A stretch of DNA of 64,000 bases from contig NZ_FOXA01000001.1 in NCBI RefSeq assembly GCF_900115595.1, forward strand, positions 638,643-702,642, given 5' to 3'. A program made the position numbers and the translations under genes. The notes beneath the pieces are model-generated. The model saw nothing but the letters and a program-made list of their open reading frames with translations, did not search any database and had not been told where the DNA came from. Of this stretch, positions 17,156 to 26,215 are shown piece by piece; positions within the stretch are counted from its first letter, which is position 1; the number at the start of each line of letters is the position of its first letter. Source of the stretch: Tranquillimonas alkanivorans. GTDB taxonomy: Bacteria; Pseudomonadota; Alphaproteobacteria; Rhodobacterales; Rhodobacteraceae.

Positions 17156-18430
17156 ATGAGCATCAAGGTCGCCGTCGTCGGCTTCGAGGAAGCATCGCGC
17201 GACTATTTCGAGGACCGGCTGCGCACCGACGAGGTGCACTTCGTGAACGCGATCAGCCGGGACGAGTGCATCATCCACGACTCTGATTACCCGTTCGAGG
17301 AACGGCTGGAAGCCGGCCACACCCGCATGGAGGATGCGGACGTGCACGCCGTCATCACCTACTGGGATTTCCCGGCCTCGATGCTGACCGCGTTCTTGGC
17401 CGAACGCGAAGGGACGCCCTATGCCAGCACGAGCGCCGTGTTGAAGTGCGAGCACAAGTACTGGTTCCGGCAGGAACAGGCCAAGGTCGTGGACACGCCC
17501 GCGTTCGCCTCGTTCAATCCCTTCGCTGACGATCCGCTGTCCGAGATCGGGATGGATTACCCCTTCTGGGTGAAGCCGGTGGTCGGCCACTCCTCGATGC
17601 TCGGGTTCGAGATCAAGAACGAGGACGACTTCAAAAAAGCGCTCGCCGAAATCCGCGAGGGGATCGAGCAGATGACCCGGCCCTTCCGCTACGCGATCGA
17701 ACACGTCGACATGCCGCAGGAGCTCAAGGACAAGGGCACCTGCCTGTGCATGGCCGAAGAAATCATCTCGAAGGGCGAACAGTATACGCTCGAAGGCTAC
17801 GTGCGGAACGGGAAGGTCTTCGTCTACGGCGTCGTCGCCTCGGTCCGGCACCCGAACGGGCACACCTTCTCCCGCTACCAATACCCCGCCAAGCTGGAGC
17901 AGGTGATCGTAGACCGCATGATCGAAACGACCGAGAAAATCATCGGGCAGATTGGCTTCGACGGCTCGCCGTTCAACATCGAGTTCTTCCACGACGAAGA
18001 CGCCGACCGGCTGCACGTGGTCGAAATCAATTCGCGCCTCTCGCAGTCGCATTCGGACCTGTTCTACAAGGTCGATGGACAGACCCATCAGCAGATCGCG
18101 GTGAACCTGGCGCTCGACGAAGAGCCGGAATGGAAGCGCGGCGAGGGTGAGTTCAACGTCGCCGGAAAGTGCTTCCTGCGCTACTTCGAAGACGCCGTCG
18201 TAACGCGCGTGCCGACCGAGGCGGACATCGCCAAGGTGAAGGCAGAGATGCCGGACGTGCGCGTGGACTCGAACGTGGGCGAAGGCACGCGGCTGAGCGA
18301 ACTGGAAGAGCAGGAAAGCTACAGCTACGAGGTTGCCGATATCTTCATAGGGGCCGACAGCGAAGAGGAGCTTCTGCGCAAGTATGATCGCGCGGTCGAG
18401 CTTCTGAACTATCAGTTCGAGGCGGTCTGA
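17156..18430 (+). CDS. ATP-grasp family ligase of unknown substrate
   Basis: A 424-residue cytosolic protein. An N-terminal Rossmann-like start (IKVAVVGFEEASRDYFEDRL) leads to an ATP-grasp fold: ATP-binding Lys in PFWVKPVVGHSSMLGFEIK, the CMAEEIISKGEQYTLEGYVR strand, and the metal/ATP-binding FNIEFFHDED and LHVVEINSRLSQSHSDLF motifs. ATP-grasp enzymes join a carboxylate to an amine, thiol or carboxylate through an acyl phosphate. It resembles the carbamoyl-phosphate/biotin-carboxylase-like group, but no substrate domain was recognised. It is 12 bases upstream of pncC and followed by nadE, so a role linked to NAD or a related nucleotide is possible but only inferred from context. Confidence 0.75.
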   Translation: MSIKVAVVGFEEASRDYFEDRLRTDEVHFVNAISRDECIIHDSDYPFEERLEAGHTRMEDADVHAVITYWDFPASMLTAFLAEREGTPYASTSAVLKCEHKYWFRQEQAKVVDTPAFASFNPFADDPLSEIGMDYPFWVKPVVGHSSMLGFEIKNEDDFKKALAEIREGIEQMTRPFRYAIEHVDMPQELKDKGTCLCMAEEIISKGEQYTLEGYVRNGKVFVYGVVASVRHPNGHTFSRYQYPAKLEQVIVDRMIETTEKIIGQIGFDGSPFNIEFFHDEDADRLHVVEINSRLSQSHSDLFYKVDGQTHQQIAVNLALDEEPEWKRGEGEFNVAGKCFLRYFEDAVVTRVPTEADIAKVKAEMPDVRVDSNVGEGTRLSELEEQESYSYEVADIFIGADSEEELLRKYDRAVELLNYQFEAV

Positions 18431-18442
18431 GGCGGGGCAGAC

Positions 18443-18949
18443 GTGAGCGAGACGCTGTCCAGTGTTCTGCCCCGCGAGGTCGAGCAGGAGATCACGCGGC
18501 TGCTGCACGCGGTGTGCGACGCAAACCTGCGCCTCGCAACTGCCGAAAGCTGCACCGGCGGTCTGCTCGCGTCGCTCCTGACCGATGTGCAGGGCTGCGG
18601 CCACGCCTTCGACCGCAGCTTCGTCGCCTACACCGGCGCGGCGAAGCGCGAGATGCTGGGGGTCTCGGCCGCAACGCTCGAGCGATACGGGGCGGTCTCG
18701 CGCGCGGTCGCCATCGAGATGGCTGAAGGGGCGCTGAAGAACTCCGACGCCGACGTCGCCTTCGCCGTAACGGGGTTCGCCGGGCCCGGCGGCGACTGCG
18801 ACGAAGAGGGACTAGTCCATTTTGCCTGTGCGCGAAAGGGACGAGACACGGTGCACGAAGAGGCGCATTTCGGCCCCGCCGGGCGCGGACAGGTGCGCCT
18901 TGAATGCGTCGGACGCATGGTCACAATGCTGCGGGAGATGCTGAAGTGA
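18443..18949 (+). CDS. pncC: Nicotinamide-nucleotide amidohydrolase (CinA C-terminal domain)
   Basis: A 168-residue stand-alone CinA C-terminal domain starting at GTG 18443. Family motifs are [19 protein letters not shown] (active-site Ser/Lys-type pocket), [36 protein letters not shown] and [12 protein letters not shown]. The enzyme deamidates nicotinamide mononucleotide to nicotinate mononucleotide, recycling NMN produced by DNA ligase. Its stop codon overlaps the GTG start of nadE, which completes the same pathway after NadD, so this is a coherent NMN-recycling pair. Confidence 0.93.
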   Translation: MSETLSSVLPREVEQEITRLLHAVCDANLRLATAESCTGGLLASLLTDVQGCGHAFDRSFVAYTGAAKREMLGVSAATLERYGAVSRAVAIEMAEGALKNSDADVAFAVTGFAGPGGDCDEEGLVHFACARKGRDTVHEEAHFGPAGRGQVRLECVGRMVTMLREMLK

Positions 18950-21009
18950 GAGCGATGGGTTCCAAAACCTTTTATTCCATGCACCGGCACGGCTTCGTCC
19001 GCGTCGCTACAAGCACGCCGCGCGTGAAGCCGGCCGACGTTGCCTTCAACCGCGACTCAGTGATCGAAGAGGCAAAGCGCGCCGACGCGGCGAACGTGGA
19101 CCTCGTCGTCTATCCCGAGCTTTGCGTGTCGTCCTATGCCATCGACGACCTGCACATGCAGGACGCGCTGCTGGGTGCAGTTGACGAGGCGGTGGCGGAC
19201 ATCGTGGCGGCGAGCGAGACTTTGTCGCCCGTCCTTCTGATCGGCGCGCCGCTGCGGCACTCGGGGAGGCTCTATAATTGCGCGATTGTGGTGGCGCGGG
19301 GCGAGATCCTCGGCGTGGTGCCGAAGTCGTTCCTGCCGAACTATCGCGAATACTATGAGAAACGCTGGTTCGCCCATGGCCGCGACATCGCCGGTGAGAT
19401 CATCAGGGTCGCGGGCCGCGAAGCGCCGTTCGGCAGTGACCTGATCTTCGAGGCGAGCGATCTTCCCGGCTTCGTGTTCCACGTCGAAATCTGCGAGGAT
19501 TACTGGGCCCCGATCCCGCCATCCTCGTCCGCCGCGCTGGCCGGCGCCACGATCCTCGCCAACCTTTCGGCCTCGAACATCGTGATCGGTAAATCCGACG
19601 ACCGGCACATGCTGTGCCGCGCCCAGTCCACCCGCGCCGTCGCCGCCTATGCCTATTCCGCCGCGGCTCCCGGTGAGAGCACCACGGATCTGGCGTGGGA
19701 CGGGCAGGGGGCGATCTACGAGCTCGGTGACATGATGGCCGAGGCCGGGCGCTTCTCGCTCGAACCGCTTCTGACGGTGGCCGACATCGACACCGGGCGC
19801 ATCTTGGGCGAGCGGATGCGGTTCGGCACCTTCAACGACGCGGCCGACCACTTGGGACGCCCCGAGCACGACTTCCGGCGGGTGACTTTCGAACACCAGC
19901 CGTCGATGGATGACATAGGCCTGATCCGCCCGGTCCGGCGCTTCCCGTACGTTCCGAACCGCAAGTCTCACTTGGATCAGGATTGTTATGAGGCGTTCAA
20001 CATCCAGGTCGAGGGCTTGCGTCGGCGGCTGGAGGCAACGGGCTCGGAGCACATGGTCATCGGCGTGTCCGGCGGCTTGGACTCGACGCACGCGCTGATC
20101 GTAGCGGCAAAGGCCTGCGACCGGCTGGGCCTGCCGCGCGAGACGATCCTGGGCTTCACGATGCCCGGCTTCGCCACCGGCGAGGCGACGAAGGGCAACG
20201 CCTGGAAGCTGATGAACGCGCTTGGCATCAAGGCCGAAGAGATCGACATCCGCCCGGCCGCGACGCAGATGCTGAGCGACATGGGTCACCCTTTCGCGGG
20301 CGGCGAGCCGGTTTACGACGTTGCGTTCGAGAACGTGCAGGCGGGCTTGCGCACCGACTACCTGTTCCGGCTGGCGAACCAGCGGAAGGGGTTCGTGATC
20401 GGCACGGGCGACCTGTCCGAGCTGGCGCTGGGCTGGTGCACGTATGGCGTCGGCGACCAGATGAGCCACTACAACGTCAACGCGGGCGTGCCGAAGACGC
20501 TGATTCAGTACCTGATCCGCTGGACCGTCAGCTCGGGCCAGTTCGATGCCGAGACGGACAAGATCCTGACCTCTATCCTGAACACCGAGATTTCGCCTGA
20601 GCTGGTGCCGACGACCGAGGAAGAAGAGCTTCAGAGCACCGAGGACAAGATCGGTCCTTACGAGCTGAACGACTTCTTCCTGTTCCACATCATGCGCTAC
20701 GGCCTGCCTCCGTCTAAGGTGGCATTCCTGTGCTGGCACGCCTGGAAGGACGTGAACGCCGGGCTCTGGCCCATCGGATTCCCGGAGACTGCGCGCAAGC
20801 AGTACGACCTCGCCACCATCCGCAAGTGGCTGGAGTCGTTCCTGTGGCGCTTCTTCGCCTTCAGCCAGTTCAAGCGGTCGGCCTTGCCGAACGGCCCGAA
20901 GGTCTCGGCCGGCGGTTCGCTGTCGCCGCGCGGCGACTGGCGCGCGCCGTCCGACGCGAGCGCGCAGCCGTGGCTGGACGAGTTGCGGCGGAACGTGCCG
21001 GACGCCTAG
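18946..21009 (+). CDS. nadE: Glutamine-dependent NAD+ synthetase
   Basis: About 687 residues: an N-terminal nitrilase-type glutaminase and a C-terminal ATP-pyrophosphatase synthetase. The glutaminase triad is Glu in [14 protein letters not shown], Lys in [14 protein letters not shown] and Cys in [11 protein letters not shown]. The synthetase domain has the P-loop [20 protein letters not shown] and [20 protein letters not shown]. The sequence is close to the actinobacterial (Mycobacterium) NadE type with channelled ammonia, including the C-terminal [23 protein letters not shown] 18946 forms GTGA with the pncC stop and has GGGAG at proper distance; ATG 18955 is the alternative. A long antisense open frame opposite is a shadow. 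Confidence 0.96.
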   Translation: MRAMGSKTFYSMHRHGFVRVATSTPRVKPADVAFNRDSVIEEAKRADAANVDLVVYPELCVSSYAIDDLHMQDALLGAVDEAVADIVAASETLSPVLLIGAPLRHSGRLYNCAIVVARGEILGVVPKSFLPNYREYYEKRWFAHGRDIAGEIIRVAGREAPFGSDLIFEASDLPGFVFHVEICEDYWAPIPPSSSAALAGATILANLSASNIVIGKSDDRHMLCRAQSTRAVAAYAYSAAAPGESTTDLAWDGQGAIYELGDMMAEAGRFSLEPLLTVADIDTGRILGERMRFGTFNDAADHLGRPEHDFRRVTFEHQPSMDDIGLIRPVRRFPYVPNRKSHLDQDCYEAFNIQVEGLRRRLEATGSEHMVIGVSGGLDSTHALIVAAKACDRLGLPRETILGFTMPGFATGEATKGNAWKLMNALGIKAEEIDIRPAATQMLSDMGHPFAGGEPVYDVAFENVQAGLRTDYLFRLANQRKGFVIGTGDLSELALGWCTYGVGDQMSHYNVNAGVPKTLIQYLIRWTVSSGQFDAETDKILTSILNTEISPELVPTTEEEELQSTEDKIGPYELNDFFLFHIMRYGLPPSKVAFLCWHAWKDVNAGLWPIGFPETARKQYDLATIRKWLESFLWRFFAFSQFKRSALPNGPKVSAGGSLSPRGDWRAPSDASAQPWLDELRRNVPDA

Positions 21010-21018
21010 TCCGTAGCC

Positions 21019-21414
21019 GTGCGTGTGATCCTCGACACCAACGTCTTCGTCGGCGCAGGCTTCAATCGCGGCAGCGCATCGGCACGGCTTCTCGAGGCGG
21101 CGCGTGAGGGACGCCTGACGATCGTGTGGAGCGACGCGACCCGCCGTGAAACGCGCGCCGTGCTCACGCGCATCCCGCGGCTGAAGTGGGAGGATGTGGA
21201 GGCGTTGTTTCGCGACGAAGGACGGGTCGAGGCCGAGGTCTGGCCGGATGCCGATTTCGTGACCGACCCGCAGGATCGAAAGTTCGCCGCGCTGTCGATG
21301 GGGGCAGGGGTGCCGGTTGTCAGTTCCGACGACGACCTTCTGTCGCACAGCGACCGTCTGGACGTCGTGAAGCCGTCGGAGTTCCTGCGGCAGGTGGAAA
21401 TCCCGGCCGACTGA
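21019..21414 (+). CDS. PIN-domain ribonuclease-like protein
   Basis: A 131-residue protein beginning VRVILDTNVFVGAGFNRGSA at GTG 21019, 9 bases after nadE. Acidic PIN residues are visible: Asp in the first strand (LDTN), Glu in SDATRRETRAVL, Asp in DADFVTDPQDRKFAAL and Asp in PVVSSDDDLLS. PIN domains are Mg-dependent RNases, often VapC-type toxins, but no antitoxin-like small gene lies upstream, since nadE is immediately adjacent. It is therefore more likely of the COG1569 non-toxin class, possibly read with nadE. Function unknown. Confidence 0.82.
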   Translation: MRVILDTNVFVGAGFNRGSASARLLEAAREGRLTIVWSDATRRETRAVLTRIPRLKWEDVEALFRDEGRVEAEVWPDADFVTDPQDRKFAALSMGAGVPVVSSDDDLLSHSDRLDVVKPSEFLRQVEIPAD

Positions 21415-21432
21415 GCGGCCGGGTGATCAATC

Positions 21433-23217
21433 TCACTCGCCGAGCGCGATGCCTTCGCGACGCGGATCGGCCCCGCCGACGAGGCTCCCGTTCTCGAACG
21501 CGATGGCGTGGAGACCGCTGGTCAGATCGCGCACGTTCGTCTCGAACCCGGCTTCTTGGAGCGGACCCTCAAGCTCGGTGGCCGTGGTCCCGTCCTCAAG
21601 GTCGTAGGTTCCGAACCGGTTGACGAGATGCGGCGCTGCCACGGCCTGCTGCGGGTTCATGTCCCAATCCACGTAGTTGATGATCGCCTGCGCGACGTAA
21701 CCGATGATCCGGCTGCCGCCCGGCGAGCCGACGACCAGCAGCGGCGCCCCGTCCTGCATCACGATCGTAGGCGACATGGACGACCGCGGCCGTTTGCCCG
21801 GCTCCACCCGGTTCGCGATCGGATACCCTTCCTCATGCGTGGCGAAGGAGAAGTCGGTCAGTTCGTTGTTCAGCAGAAAGCCCCGCACGAACAGGCGCGA
21901 GCCGAAGCCATTCTCGATCGTCGTGGTCATCGAAAGCGCGTTGCCTTCACTGTCGACGATCGAGATGTGCGACGTCGAGGGGAACTCGATCGACCGGTCG
22001 TCGCCCCAAAGCTGCGCGTGGTCCCAGACCGGTTCGCCCGGCTGTACCTCGGTCAGCGCCTGATCCGGATTGAGCTGCTCTGCACGCAGCGAAAGGTAAT
22101 CGGGTGCCACCAGCCCCTCCGTCGGCATGGGCACGAAGTCGCTGTCGGCCATGTACCGGCCCCGATCCGCGAAGGCGAGGCGCGAGGCGTCTCCGATCAG
22201 CGTCCAAGCCTGCGGGCTGTCGGGACCCATCGAGGCCAGCTCGAAGCTGTCGAGCATCCCGAGGATCTGCCCCACTGTCAGCGCGCCCGACGACGGCGGC
22301 CCCATGCCGCAGACATCCGTTTCGCGGTAGTCGGCGCAGACCGCCGGACGCTCGACCACGTCGTAGATCGCGAGATCGGTCATCGACAGCAATCCGCCCG
22401 CGTCCTGAACGGTCGCGATAATATCCTCGGCGATCGGGCCGGTATAGAACGCGTCGCTGCCGCTTTCCGCGATGGCGCGCAGAGTGTCTGCGTAGGCTTG
22501 GTTCGTCAGGGTCTCGCCGGCCTGGATCGGCTCACCATCCGGGTAGAAGTAGGCCGCCGTCGGCTCGAACCGCGGCAGCCGGTCCTCCGGCTCTTCGGCG
22601 ACCAGCGTGGCGAGACGGGGAGATACGGTGAAGCCGCCTTCCGCAAGCTCGATCGCGTCGCCGAACAGCCCCGCCCACTCCTGATTGCCCCACATCTCGT
22701 GGACGGACTCGAGCAGGCGCGGCGTGCCGGGCGTGCCCACCGAGCGGCCGCCCACCACCGCCTCCCAGAAGTCCAGAGGCTCGCCCACGTCGTTCAGGAA
22801 GTATTCCGGCGTTGCGTCGAGCGGAGCCGTCTCTCGCCCGTCGATCGTCGTCAACTCACCGCTCTCGGCATCGTACCAGACCAGAAACGCGCCCCCGCCA
22901 AGGCCCGACGATTGCGGTTCGACCAAGCCGAGCACCGCCTGCACCGCCACCATCGCGTCGGCGGCGGTACCGCCGTTGCGCAGAACCTCGGCCCCGGCCT
23001 GCACCGCCAGAGGGTTGGCTGCGGCGACCATCCAGTCCTCGGCCATGACGGGCTCGCCCGCCATCTTTGCTTCCATCGATGCGGCGGCCGGGCCGGAGAG
23101 TCCGGGAAAATCACCGGTAGAGGTGCCTTCGGTCGTGACGGTATCGGCGGCCTGCTGCGCAAAGGCCGGCGCGGCAAGCAGCCCGGCGAACGCGATGTGA
23201 ACGAGTCGCAACGGCAT
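21433..23217 (-). CDS. ggt: Gamma-glutamyltransferase
   Basis: A 594-residue exported precursor that cleaves itself into large and small subunits and removes gamma-glutamyl groups from glutathione. The signal peptide is RLVHIAFAGLLAAPAFAQQ. The large subunit has VAAANPLAVQAGAEVLRNGG and SSGLGGGAFLVWYD. The expected autoprocessing nucleophile is Thr415 in PSTSHISIVDSEGNALSMT; the family usually has TTH here, so the second Thr is Ser. Downstream, SSMSPTIVMQDG and VVGSPGGSRIIGYVAQAIIN supply the glutamate-binding and oxyanion loops. It converges with the PIN gene and diverges from motB, with a 170-base gap upstream. Confidence 0.94.
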   Translation of the reverse strand: MPLRLVHIAFAGLLAAPAFAQQAADTVTTEGTSTGDFPGLSGPAAASMEAKMAGEPVMAEDWMVAAANPLAVQAGAEVLRNGGTAADAMVAVQAVLGLVEPQSSGLGGGAFLVWYDAESGELTTIDGRETAPLDATPEYFLNDVGEPLDFWEAVVGGRSVGTPGTPRLLESVHEMWGNQEWAGLFGDAIELAEGGFTVSPRLATLVAEEPEDRLPRFEPTAAYFYPDGEPIQAGETLTNQAYADTLRAIAESGSDAFYTGPIAEDIIATVQDAGGLLSMTDLAIYDVVERPAVCADYRETDVCGMGPPSSGALTVGQILGMLDSFELASMGPDSPQAWTLIGDASRLAFADRGRYMADSDFVPMPTEGLVAPDYLSLRAEQLNPDQALTEVQPGEPVWDHAQLWGDDRSIEFPSTSHISIVDSEGNALSMTTTIENGFGSRLFVRGFLLNNELTDFSFATHEEGYPIANRVEPGKRPRSSMSPTIVMQDGAPLLVVGSPGGSRIIGYVAQAIINYVDWDMNPQQAVAAPHLVNRFGTYDLEDGTTATELEGPLQEAGFETNVRDLTSGLHAIAFENGSLVGGADPRREGIALGE

Positions 23218-23387
23218 CGAAATCTCCCTTCATCTGAAAGGGACGATGATGAAGGAATAGGCCGACGACGCAAGGGAAGTGTCCTCGCATGGGCGTGCAA
23301 CTTCATCAGCCCGCACCGGCGTTAAGCCGTCTTTCACGTCTCTCCTCTAACAGCCGCCTCGGGGTAACTGAGATTGGGGTAGGGACC

Positions 23388-24221
23388 ATGGTTTCGCATG
23401 CGAATGCGCCGGTGATCATCCGGCGCAAGAAGGTTGTTGGCGGCGGCGGACATCACGGCGGCGCATGGAAGGTGGCGTATGCCGACTTCGTCACCGCGAT
23501 GATGGCGTTCTTCATGCTGATGTGGCTGCTGAACGCCACGACCGAAACACAGCGGAAGGGCATCGCGGACTACTTTAATCCGACCATTGCCGTGAACCGG
23601 ATTTCGGGCGGGGGCGACGGATCCTTCGGTGGCGACTCGGTCTTCTCCGAAGATGTTTTCTCGCGCAACGGCCTCGGGGCCACGGCGCGTCACCACGACC
23701 AGGGCGAACGTGCCCGAGGCGCCTCGGCACCCGGCTCGCACGGAGAGGCAGTCGGCGACGAGATGCGCGATCTCGCCGAGATCGAGGGCAAGCTGACCGC
23801 CCGCAGCGGCGAAAGCATGGTCAGCGAACATCTGCAGCGCCACATCGTGACGAAGCTGACGGACGAGGGACTGATCGTTGAACTCTTCGATCTGGAAGAC
23901 GCACCACTGTTCGAAGGAAGCGAGGCGACGCCGCTACTCGAAGATCTGACATCTGTCGTTGCCGAGGTTTTTTTGCTGGCCCGGAACGACGTCGCGATCA
24001 AGGGCCATGCCAGCGCGGTGCCCGTCGTCAGGGCCGAGAACCCGGTTTGGGATATCTCCATCGCCCGTGCGCAAACCGTCCGCCACCTGCTCGAGCGGGA
24101 CCTTCCACCGGCGCGCGTGAAGCGGGTCGAGGGTCACGCCGACCGCGTCCGGTCGATCAGCGACCCGATGGACGTCCGGAATAACCGGGTCGAGTTGATC
24201 CTGCTGCGCCACCGGCTCTGA
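23388..24221 (+). CDS. motB: Flagellar stator protein MotB
   Basis: A 277-residue inner-membrane protein with one transmembrane helix (about residues 30-50, VAYADFVTAMMAFFMLMWLL) that carries the proton-binding Asp in YADF, preceded by a basic region (VIIRRKKVVGGGGHHGGAWK). The C-terminal OmpA-like peptidoglycan-binding domain (about residues 180-277) shows IKGHASAVPVV, WDISIARAQTVRHLL, VKRVEGHADRV and NNRVELILLR. MotB needs MotA for the stator; no motA is in the window. It lies just upstream of flgE. ATG 23388 is preceded by AGGGACC. It is a surviving piece of a disrupted flagellar locus. Confidence 0.93.
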   Translation: MVSHANAPVIIRRKKVVGGGGHHGGAWKVAYADFVTAMMAFFMLMWLLNATTETQRKGIADYFNPTIAVNRISGGGDGSFGGDSVFSEDVFSRNGLGATARHHDQGERARGASAPGSHGEAVGDEMRDLAEIEGKLTARSGESMVSEHLQRHIVTKLTDEGLIVELFDLEDAPLFEGSEATPLLEDLTSVVAEVFLLARNDVAIKGHASAVPVVRAENPVWDISIARAQTVRHLLERDLPPARVKRVEGHADRVRSISDPMDVRNNRVELILLRHRL

Positions 24222-24300
24222 CGGCGTTAGCTGCGTGTTAAGTCTGAGAGGCTAGGGAGGAGGCGGGCCAGCAACGGCCCTGCAGAAGAAAGGACGCGGC

Positions 24301-25782
24301 ATGTCGATCTCCTCCTCGCTTCAGGCCGGGGTATCCGGGCTGTCGGCCAACGCGACGCGGCTGGCCGGCATTTCGGACAACATCTCGAACTCGTCCACCA
24401 ACGGCTATAAGCGGGTCCTGACCGACTTCCATTCAATGGTGCTGGATACCGGGTCGTCGCAGTACAGTGCCGGGGGCGTACGTACCACCACGCAACGGCT
24501 GATCAGCGAAGGCGGGCAAATTGTCGGCACGTCGAACCCGACTGATATCGCCGTCTCGGGCTTGGGCATGCTGCCCGTGACGTCCAGCGCGGCGCTGGAA
24601 AACGGCGAAGCCCCGCCGCCGCTGTCTCTCATGACCACAGGGGCTTTCAGACCTGATGTGAACGGGTTCCTGACCACCGCCTCCGGCATGGTCCTGACCG
24701 GCTGGCCGGCCGAACCCGACGGCTCGTTCCCGATGCCACGACGCGACACCGCCGCAGAGCTCGAGCCAGTTTCGGTCAGCCACAACCAGTTCGCGTCGAA
24801 CCCGACCACCCGCATCGACATGGGCGTCAACCTGCCCGCCTCCGACACGACGGCGGGCGCGTCCGGCGACCCGCAGGAGCTGTCGATCGAGTATTTCGAC
24901 AACCTAAGCGCCTCGCAGACCCTCGACATAGCCTTCACGCCCTCGGTGCCCGCCGCTGGCGCGTCCAACACCTGGACGATGAGCATCGCGGACAGTGCCT
25001 CGGGCGGTGCGGTGGTGGCTGAATACACGCTGGCCTTCGACGACGCGCCGGGCACCGGCGGCACCCTCGCCTCGGTGACGGCGGTGACCGGCGGCGCTTA
25101 CGATCCCGCCACGGGGACCATTCCGCTCGCGGTGAACGGGCAGACCATTTCGATGCAGATTGGCGAACTCGGAAGCGCATCGGGCCTGACGCAGCTTAAC
25201 GGGGACTTCGCCCCGACAACCCTGTCGAAGAACGGTTCGCCCGTGGGGAACCTTCTGGGCGTGGAGATAGACGAGACAGGCGTCGTCAGCGCAACATACG
25301 ACACTGGCTTCGTGCGCCCGATTTACCGTGTGCCGCTTGCCGTGGTCGCGAACCCGGATGGGCTGACGGCCCACGACAACCAGACGTACACGCTGTCGAA
25401 CGACAGCGGTACGTTCTACCTCTGGGACGCTGGTGACGGGCCGGCTGGCCGCACCATCGGCTATGCTCAGGAAGGCTCTGCCACAGACGTCGCGCGGGAA
25501 CTGACGCATCTCATCCAGACGCAGCGCGCCTACTCGTCCAACGCGAAGATCATTCAGACGGTGGCGTTGTCATTGGCGTTCGCGACCGATTTGCCGGTCG
25601 AGATCTGTTCCTGCGTCTCGGCCAAGCGGCTGTTGATCGATTGGAGGTTCTGGAGCGCGGTCATCGCGCTCGTGTTCGTGAGAATGCTGGACATTGAAGG
25701 TTCCCTTTCAGTATCCGGCGCTTTGCGCCGTGTCCGGGCCGCACGAGCGGCCATTCCGGGCCTTTCTGACCTGAACGGGTGA
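24301..25782 (+). CDS. flgE: Flagellar hook protein FlgE with replaced C-terminus
   Basis: The open frame codes for 493 residues, of which about the first 421 are FlgE. It begins SISSSLQAGVSGLSANATRL and DNISNSSTNGYKRVLTDFHS, the rod-hook-filament N-terminal motif; central domains follow (PVSVSHNQFASNPTTRIDMG). The C-terminal helix starts normally (ARELTHLIQTQRAYSSNAKI, then IQTV) but stops where a hook protein would continue with DEMLQ. The remaining 72 residues are the antisense reading of a flagellin 5' end and its leader. The hook probably cannot polymerise without its terminal heptad helix. The switch lies at about 25,555-25,564. ATG 24301 has AGAAAGGA upstream. Confidence 0.88.
   Translation: MSISSSLQAGVSGLSANATRLAGISDNISNSSTNGYKRVLTDFHSMVLDTGSSQYSAGGVRTTTQRLISEGGQIVGTSNPTDIAVSGLGMLPVTSSAALENGEAPPPLSLMTTGAFRPDVNGFLTTASGMVLTGWPAEPDGSFPMPRRDTAAELEPVSVSHNQFASNPTTRIDMGVNLPASDTTAGASGDPQELSIEYFDNLSASQTLDIAFTPSVPAAGASNTWTMSIADSASGGAVVAEYTLAFDDAPGTGGTLASVTAVTGGAYDPATGTIPLAVNGQTISMQIGELGSASGLTQLNGDFAPTTLSKNGSPVGNLLGVEIDETGVVSATYDTGFVRPIYRVPLAVVANPDGLTAHDNQTYTLSNDSGTFYLWDAGDGPAGRTIGYAQEGSATDVARELTHLIQTQRAYSSNAKIIQTVALSLAFATDLPVEICSCVSAKRLLIDWRFWSAVIALVFVRMLDIEGSLSVSGALRRVRAARAAIPGLSDLNG
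25554..25694 (-). pseudogene. fliC: Flagellin gene fragment (first 46 codons)
   Basis: The minus strand from ATG 25694 reads SSILTNTSAMTALQNLQSIN and then AETQEQISTGKSVANANDNA, the conserved N-terminal D0 helix of rhodobacterial flagellin. After NATV the frame hits TGA at 25554-25556. Intact flagellins continue DNAxVWxI. The breakpoint coincides with the 3' end of flgE on the opposite strand, so most of this gene was lost in the same event that truncated flgE. A purine-rich AAAGGGAA site lies upstream, so the fragment could still be translated to a useless 46-residue peptide. Confidence 0.88.
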
Positions 25783-25864
25783 TGACCCGCTTGCCCCTAA
25801 TGGGCGACCTCCGCCAACCTGAAGCGAGCTGCCTAATGTCATCCTAACGTGCGCCCCTAATTGG
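25695..25864 (-). promoter_or_regulatory. Leader and promoter region of the broken flagellin gene
   Basis: This 170-base gap carries a perfect hairpin CGGCGC-TTT-GCGCCG at 25716-25730 close to the flagellin start, and a second G+C-rich inverted repeat just upstream (GGCCGC-ACGA-GCGGCC, near 25738-25753). In Caulobacter the flagellin leader is the target of FlbT; whether these hairpins serve that role is not known. No sigma-28 or sigma-54 promoter consensus was convincing. Confidence 0.45.
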
Positions 25865-26215
25865 CTACAATTTTATCCCCTTCAAGCGCCCGCTTGTATC
25901 AAGGCTCATCGGAAGGGACTCGGGCTTGCGGTCGGTCGAGTAGACGAGGGCCACCTTCCGGCCGGCCAATGCCGCCAACCGCTTGCGGCCGTGCGAAATC
26001 CCTCGCGTTGCTGCCTCGGCCAGCTTCCGATTGCGATCGGAAAGCAGCTTCACCCGGTGCAGAACCGGCCCGCTGCAGGTCTTGGGCTCAAGCGAGCCAA
26101 GCAAGCGCTCTTTTTCGGCGGCGAGCACATCCAGCCGTTTCCAGTCAGCCTGGATCAGCGCCTGCTTTTCGTCCTCGAATAGGTTCAACAGCGCGGTGAT
26201 TGGAGAATCGGTCAT
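25865..26215 (-). CDS. flgN: FlgN-like flagellar export chaperone
   Basis: A 116-residue mostly helical protein. The N-terminus (SPITALLNLFEDEKQALIQA, then DWKRLDVLAAEKERLLGSLE) has the Leu/Glu/Lys heptad pattern of FlgN, the chaperone that escorts hook-filament junction proteins FlgK and FlgL to the export gate. The ATG at 26215 overlaps the stop of the upstream flgJ-like gene as ATGA. Assignment rests on pattern and position between a rod-binding protein and flagellin, not on a diagnostic motif. Its clients would have lain in the region that seems to be deleted. Confidence 0.6.
   Translation of the reverse strand: MTDSPITALLNLFEDEKQALIQADWKRLDVLAAEKERLLGSLEPKTCSGPVLHRVKLLSDRNRKLAEAATRGISHGRKRLAALAGRKVALVYSTDRKPESLPMSLDTSGRLKGIKL

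Noticed and set aside
17132..18604. 490-codon minus-strand frame opposite the ATP-grasp gene
   Set aside because: Shadow of a gene with conserved ATP-grasp motifs; no recognisable domain in the antisense reading.
19057..21348. 763-codon open frame on the minus strand opposite nadE
   Set aside because: It is antisense to a clearly conserved NAD synthetase. Its composition is Arg/His/Asp-rich with no motif; such frames are common in high-GC DNA.
25565..25782. Hydrophobic C-terminal tail of the FlgE reading frame as a possible new membrane domain
   Set aside because: The tail is the reverse complement of flagellin codons and its leader; the apparent hydrophobic stretch is an accident of the antisense frame.
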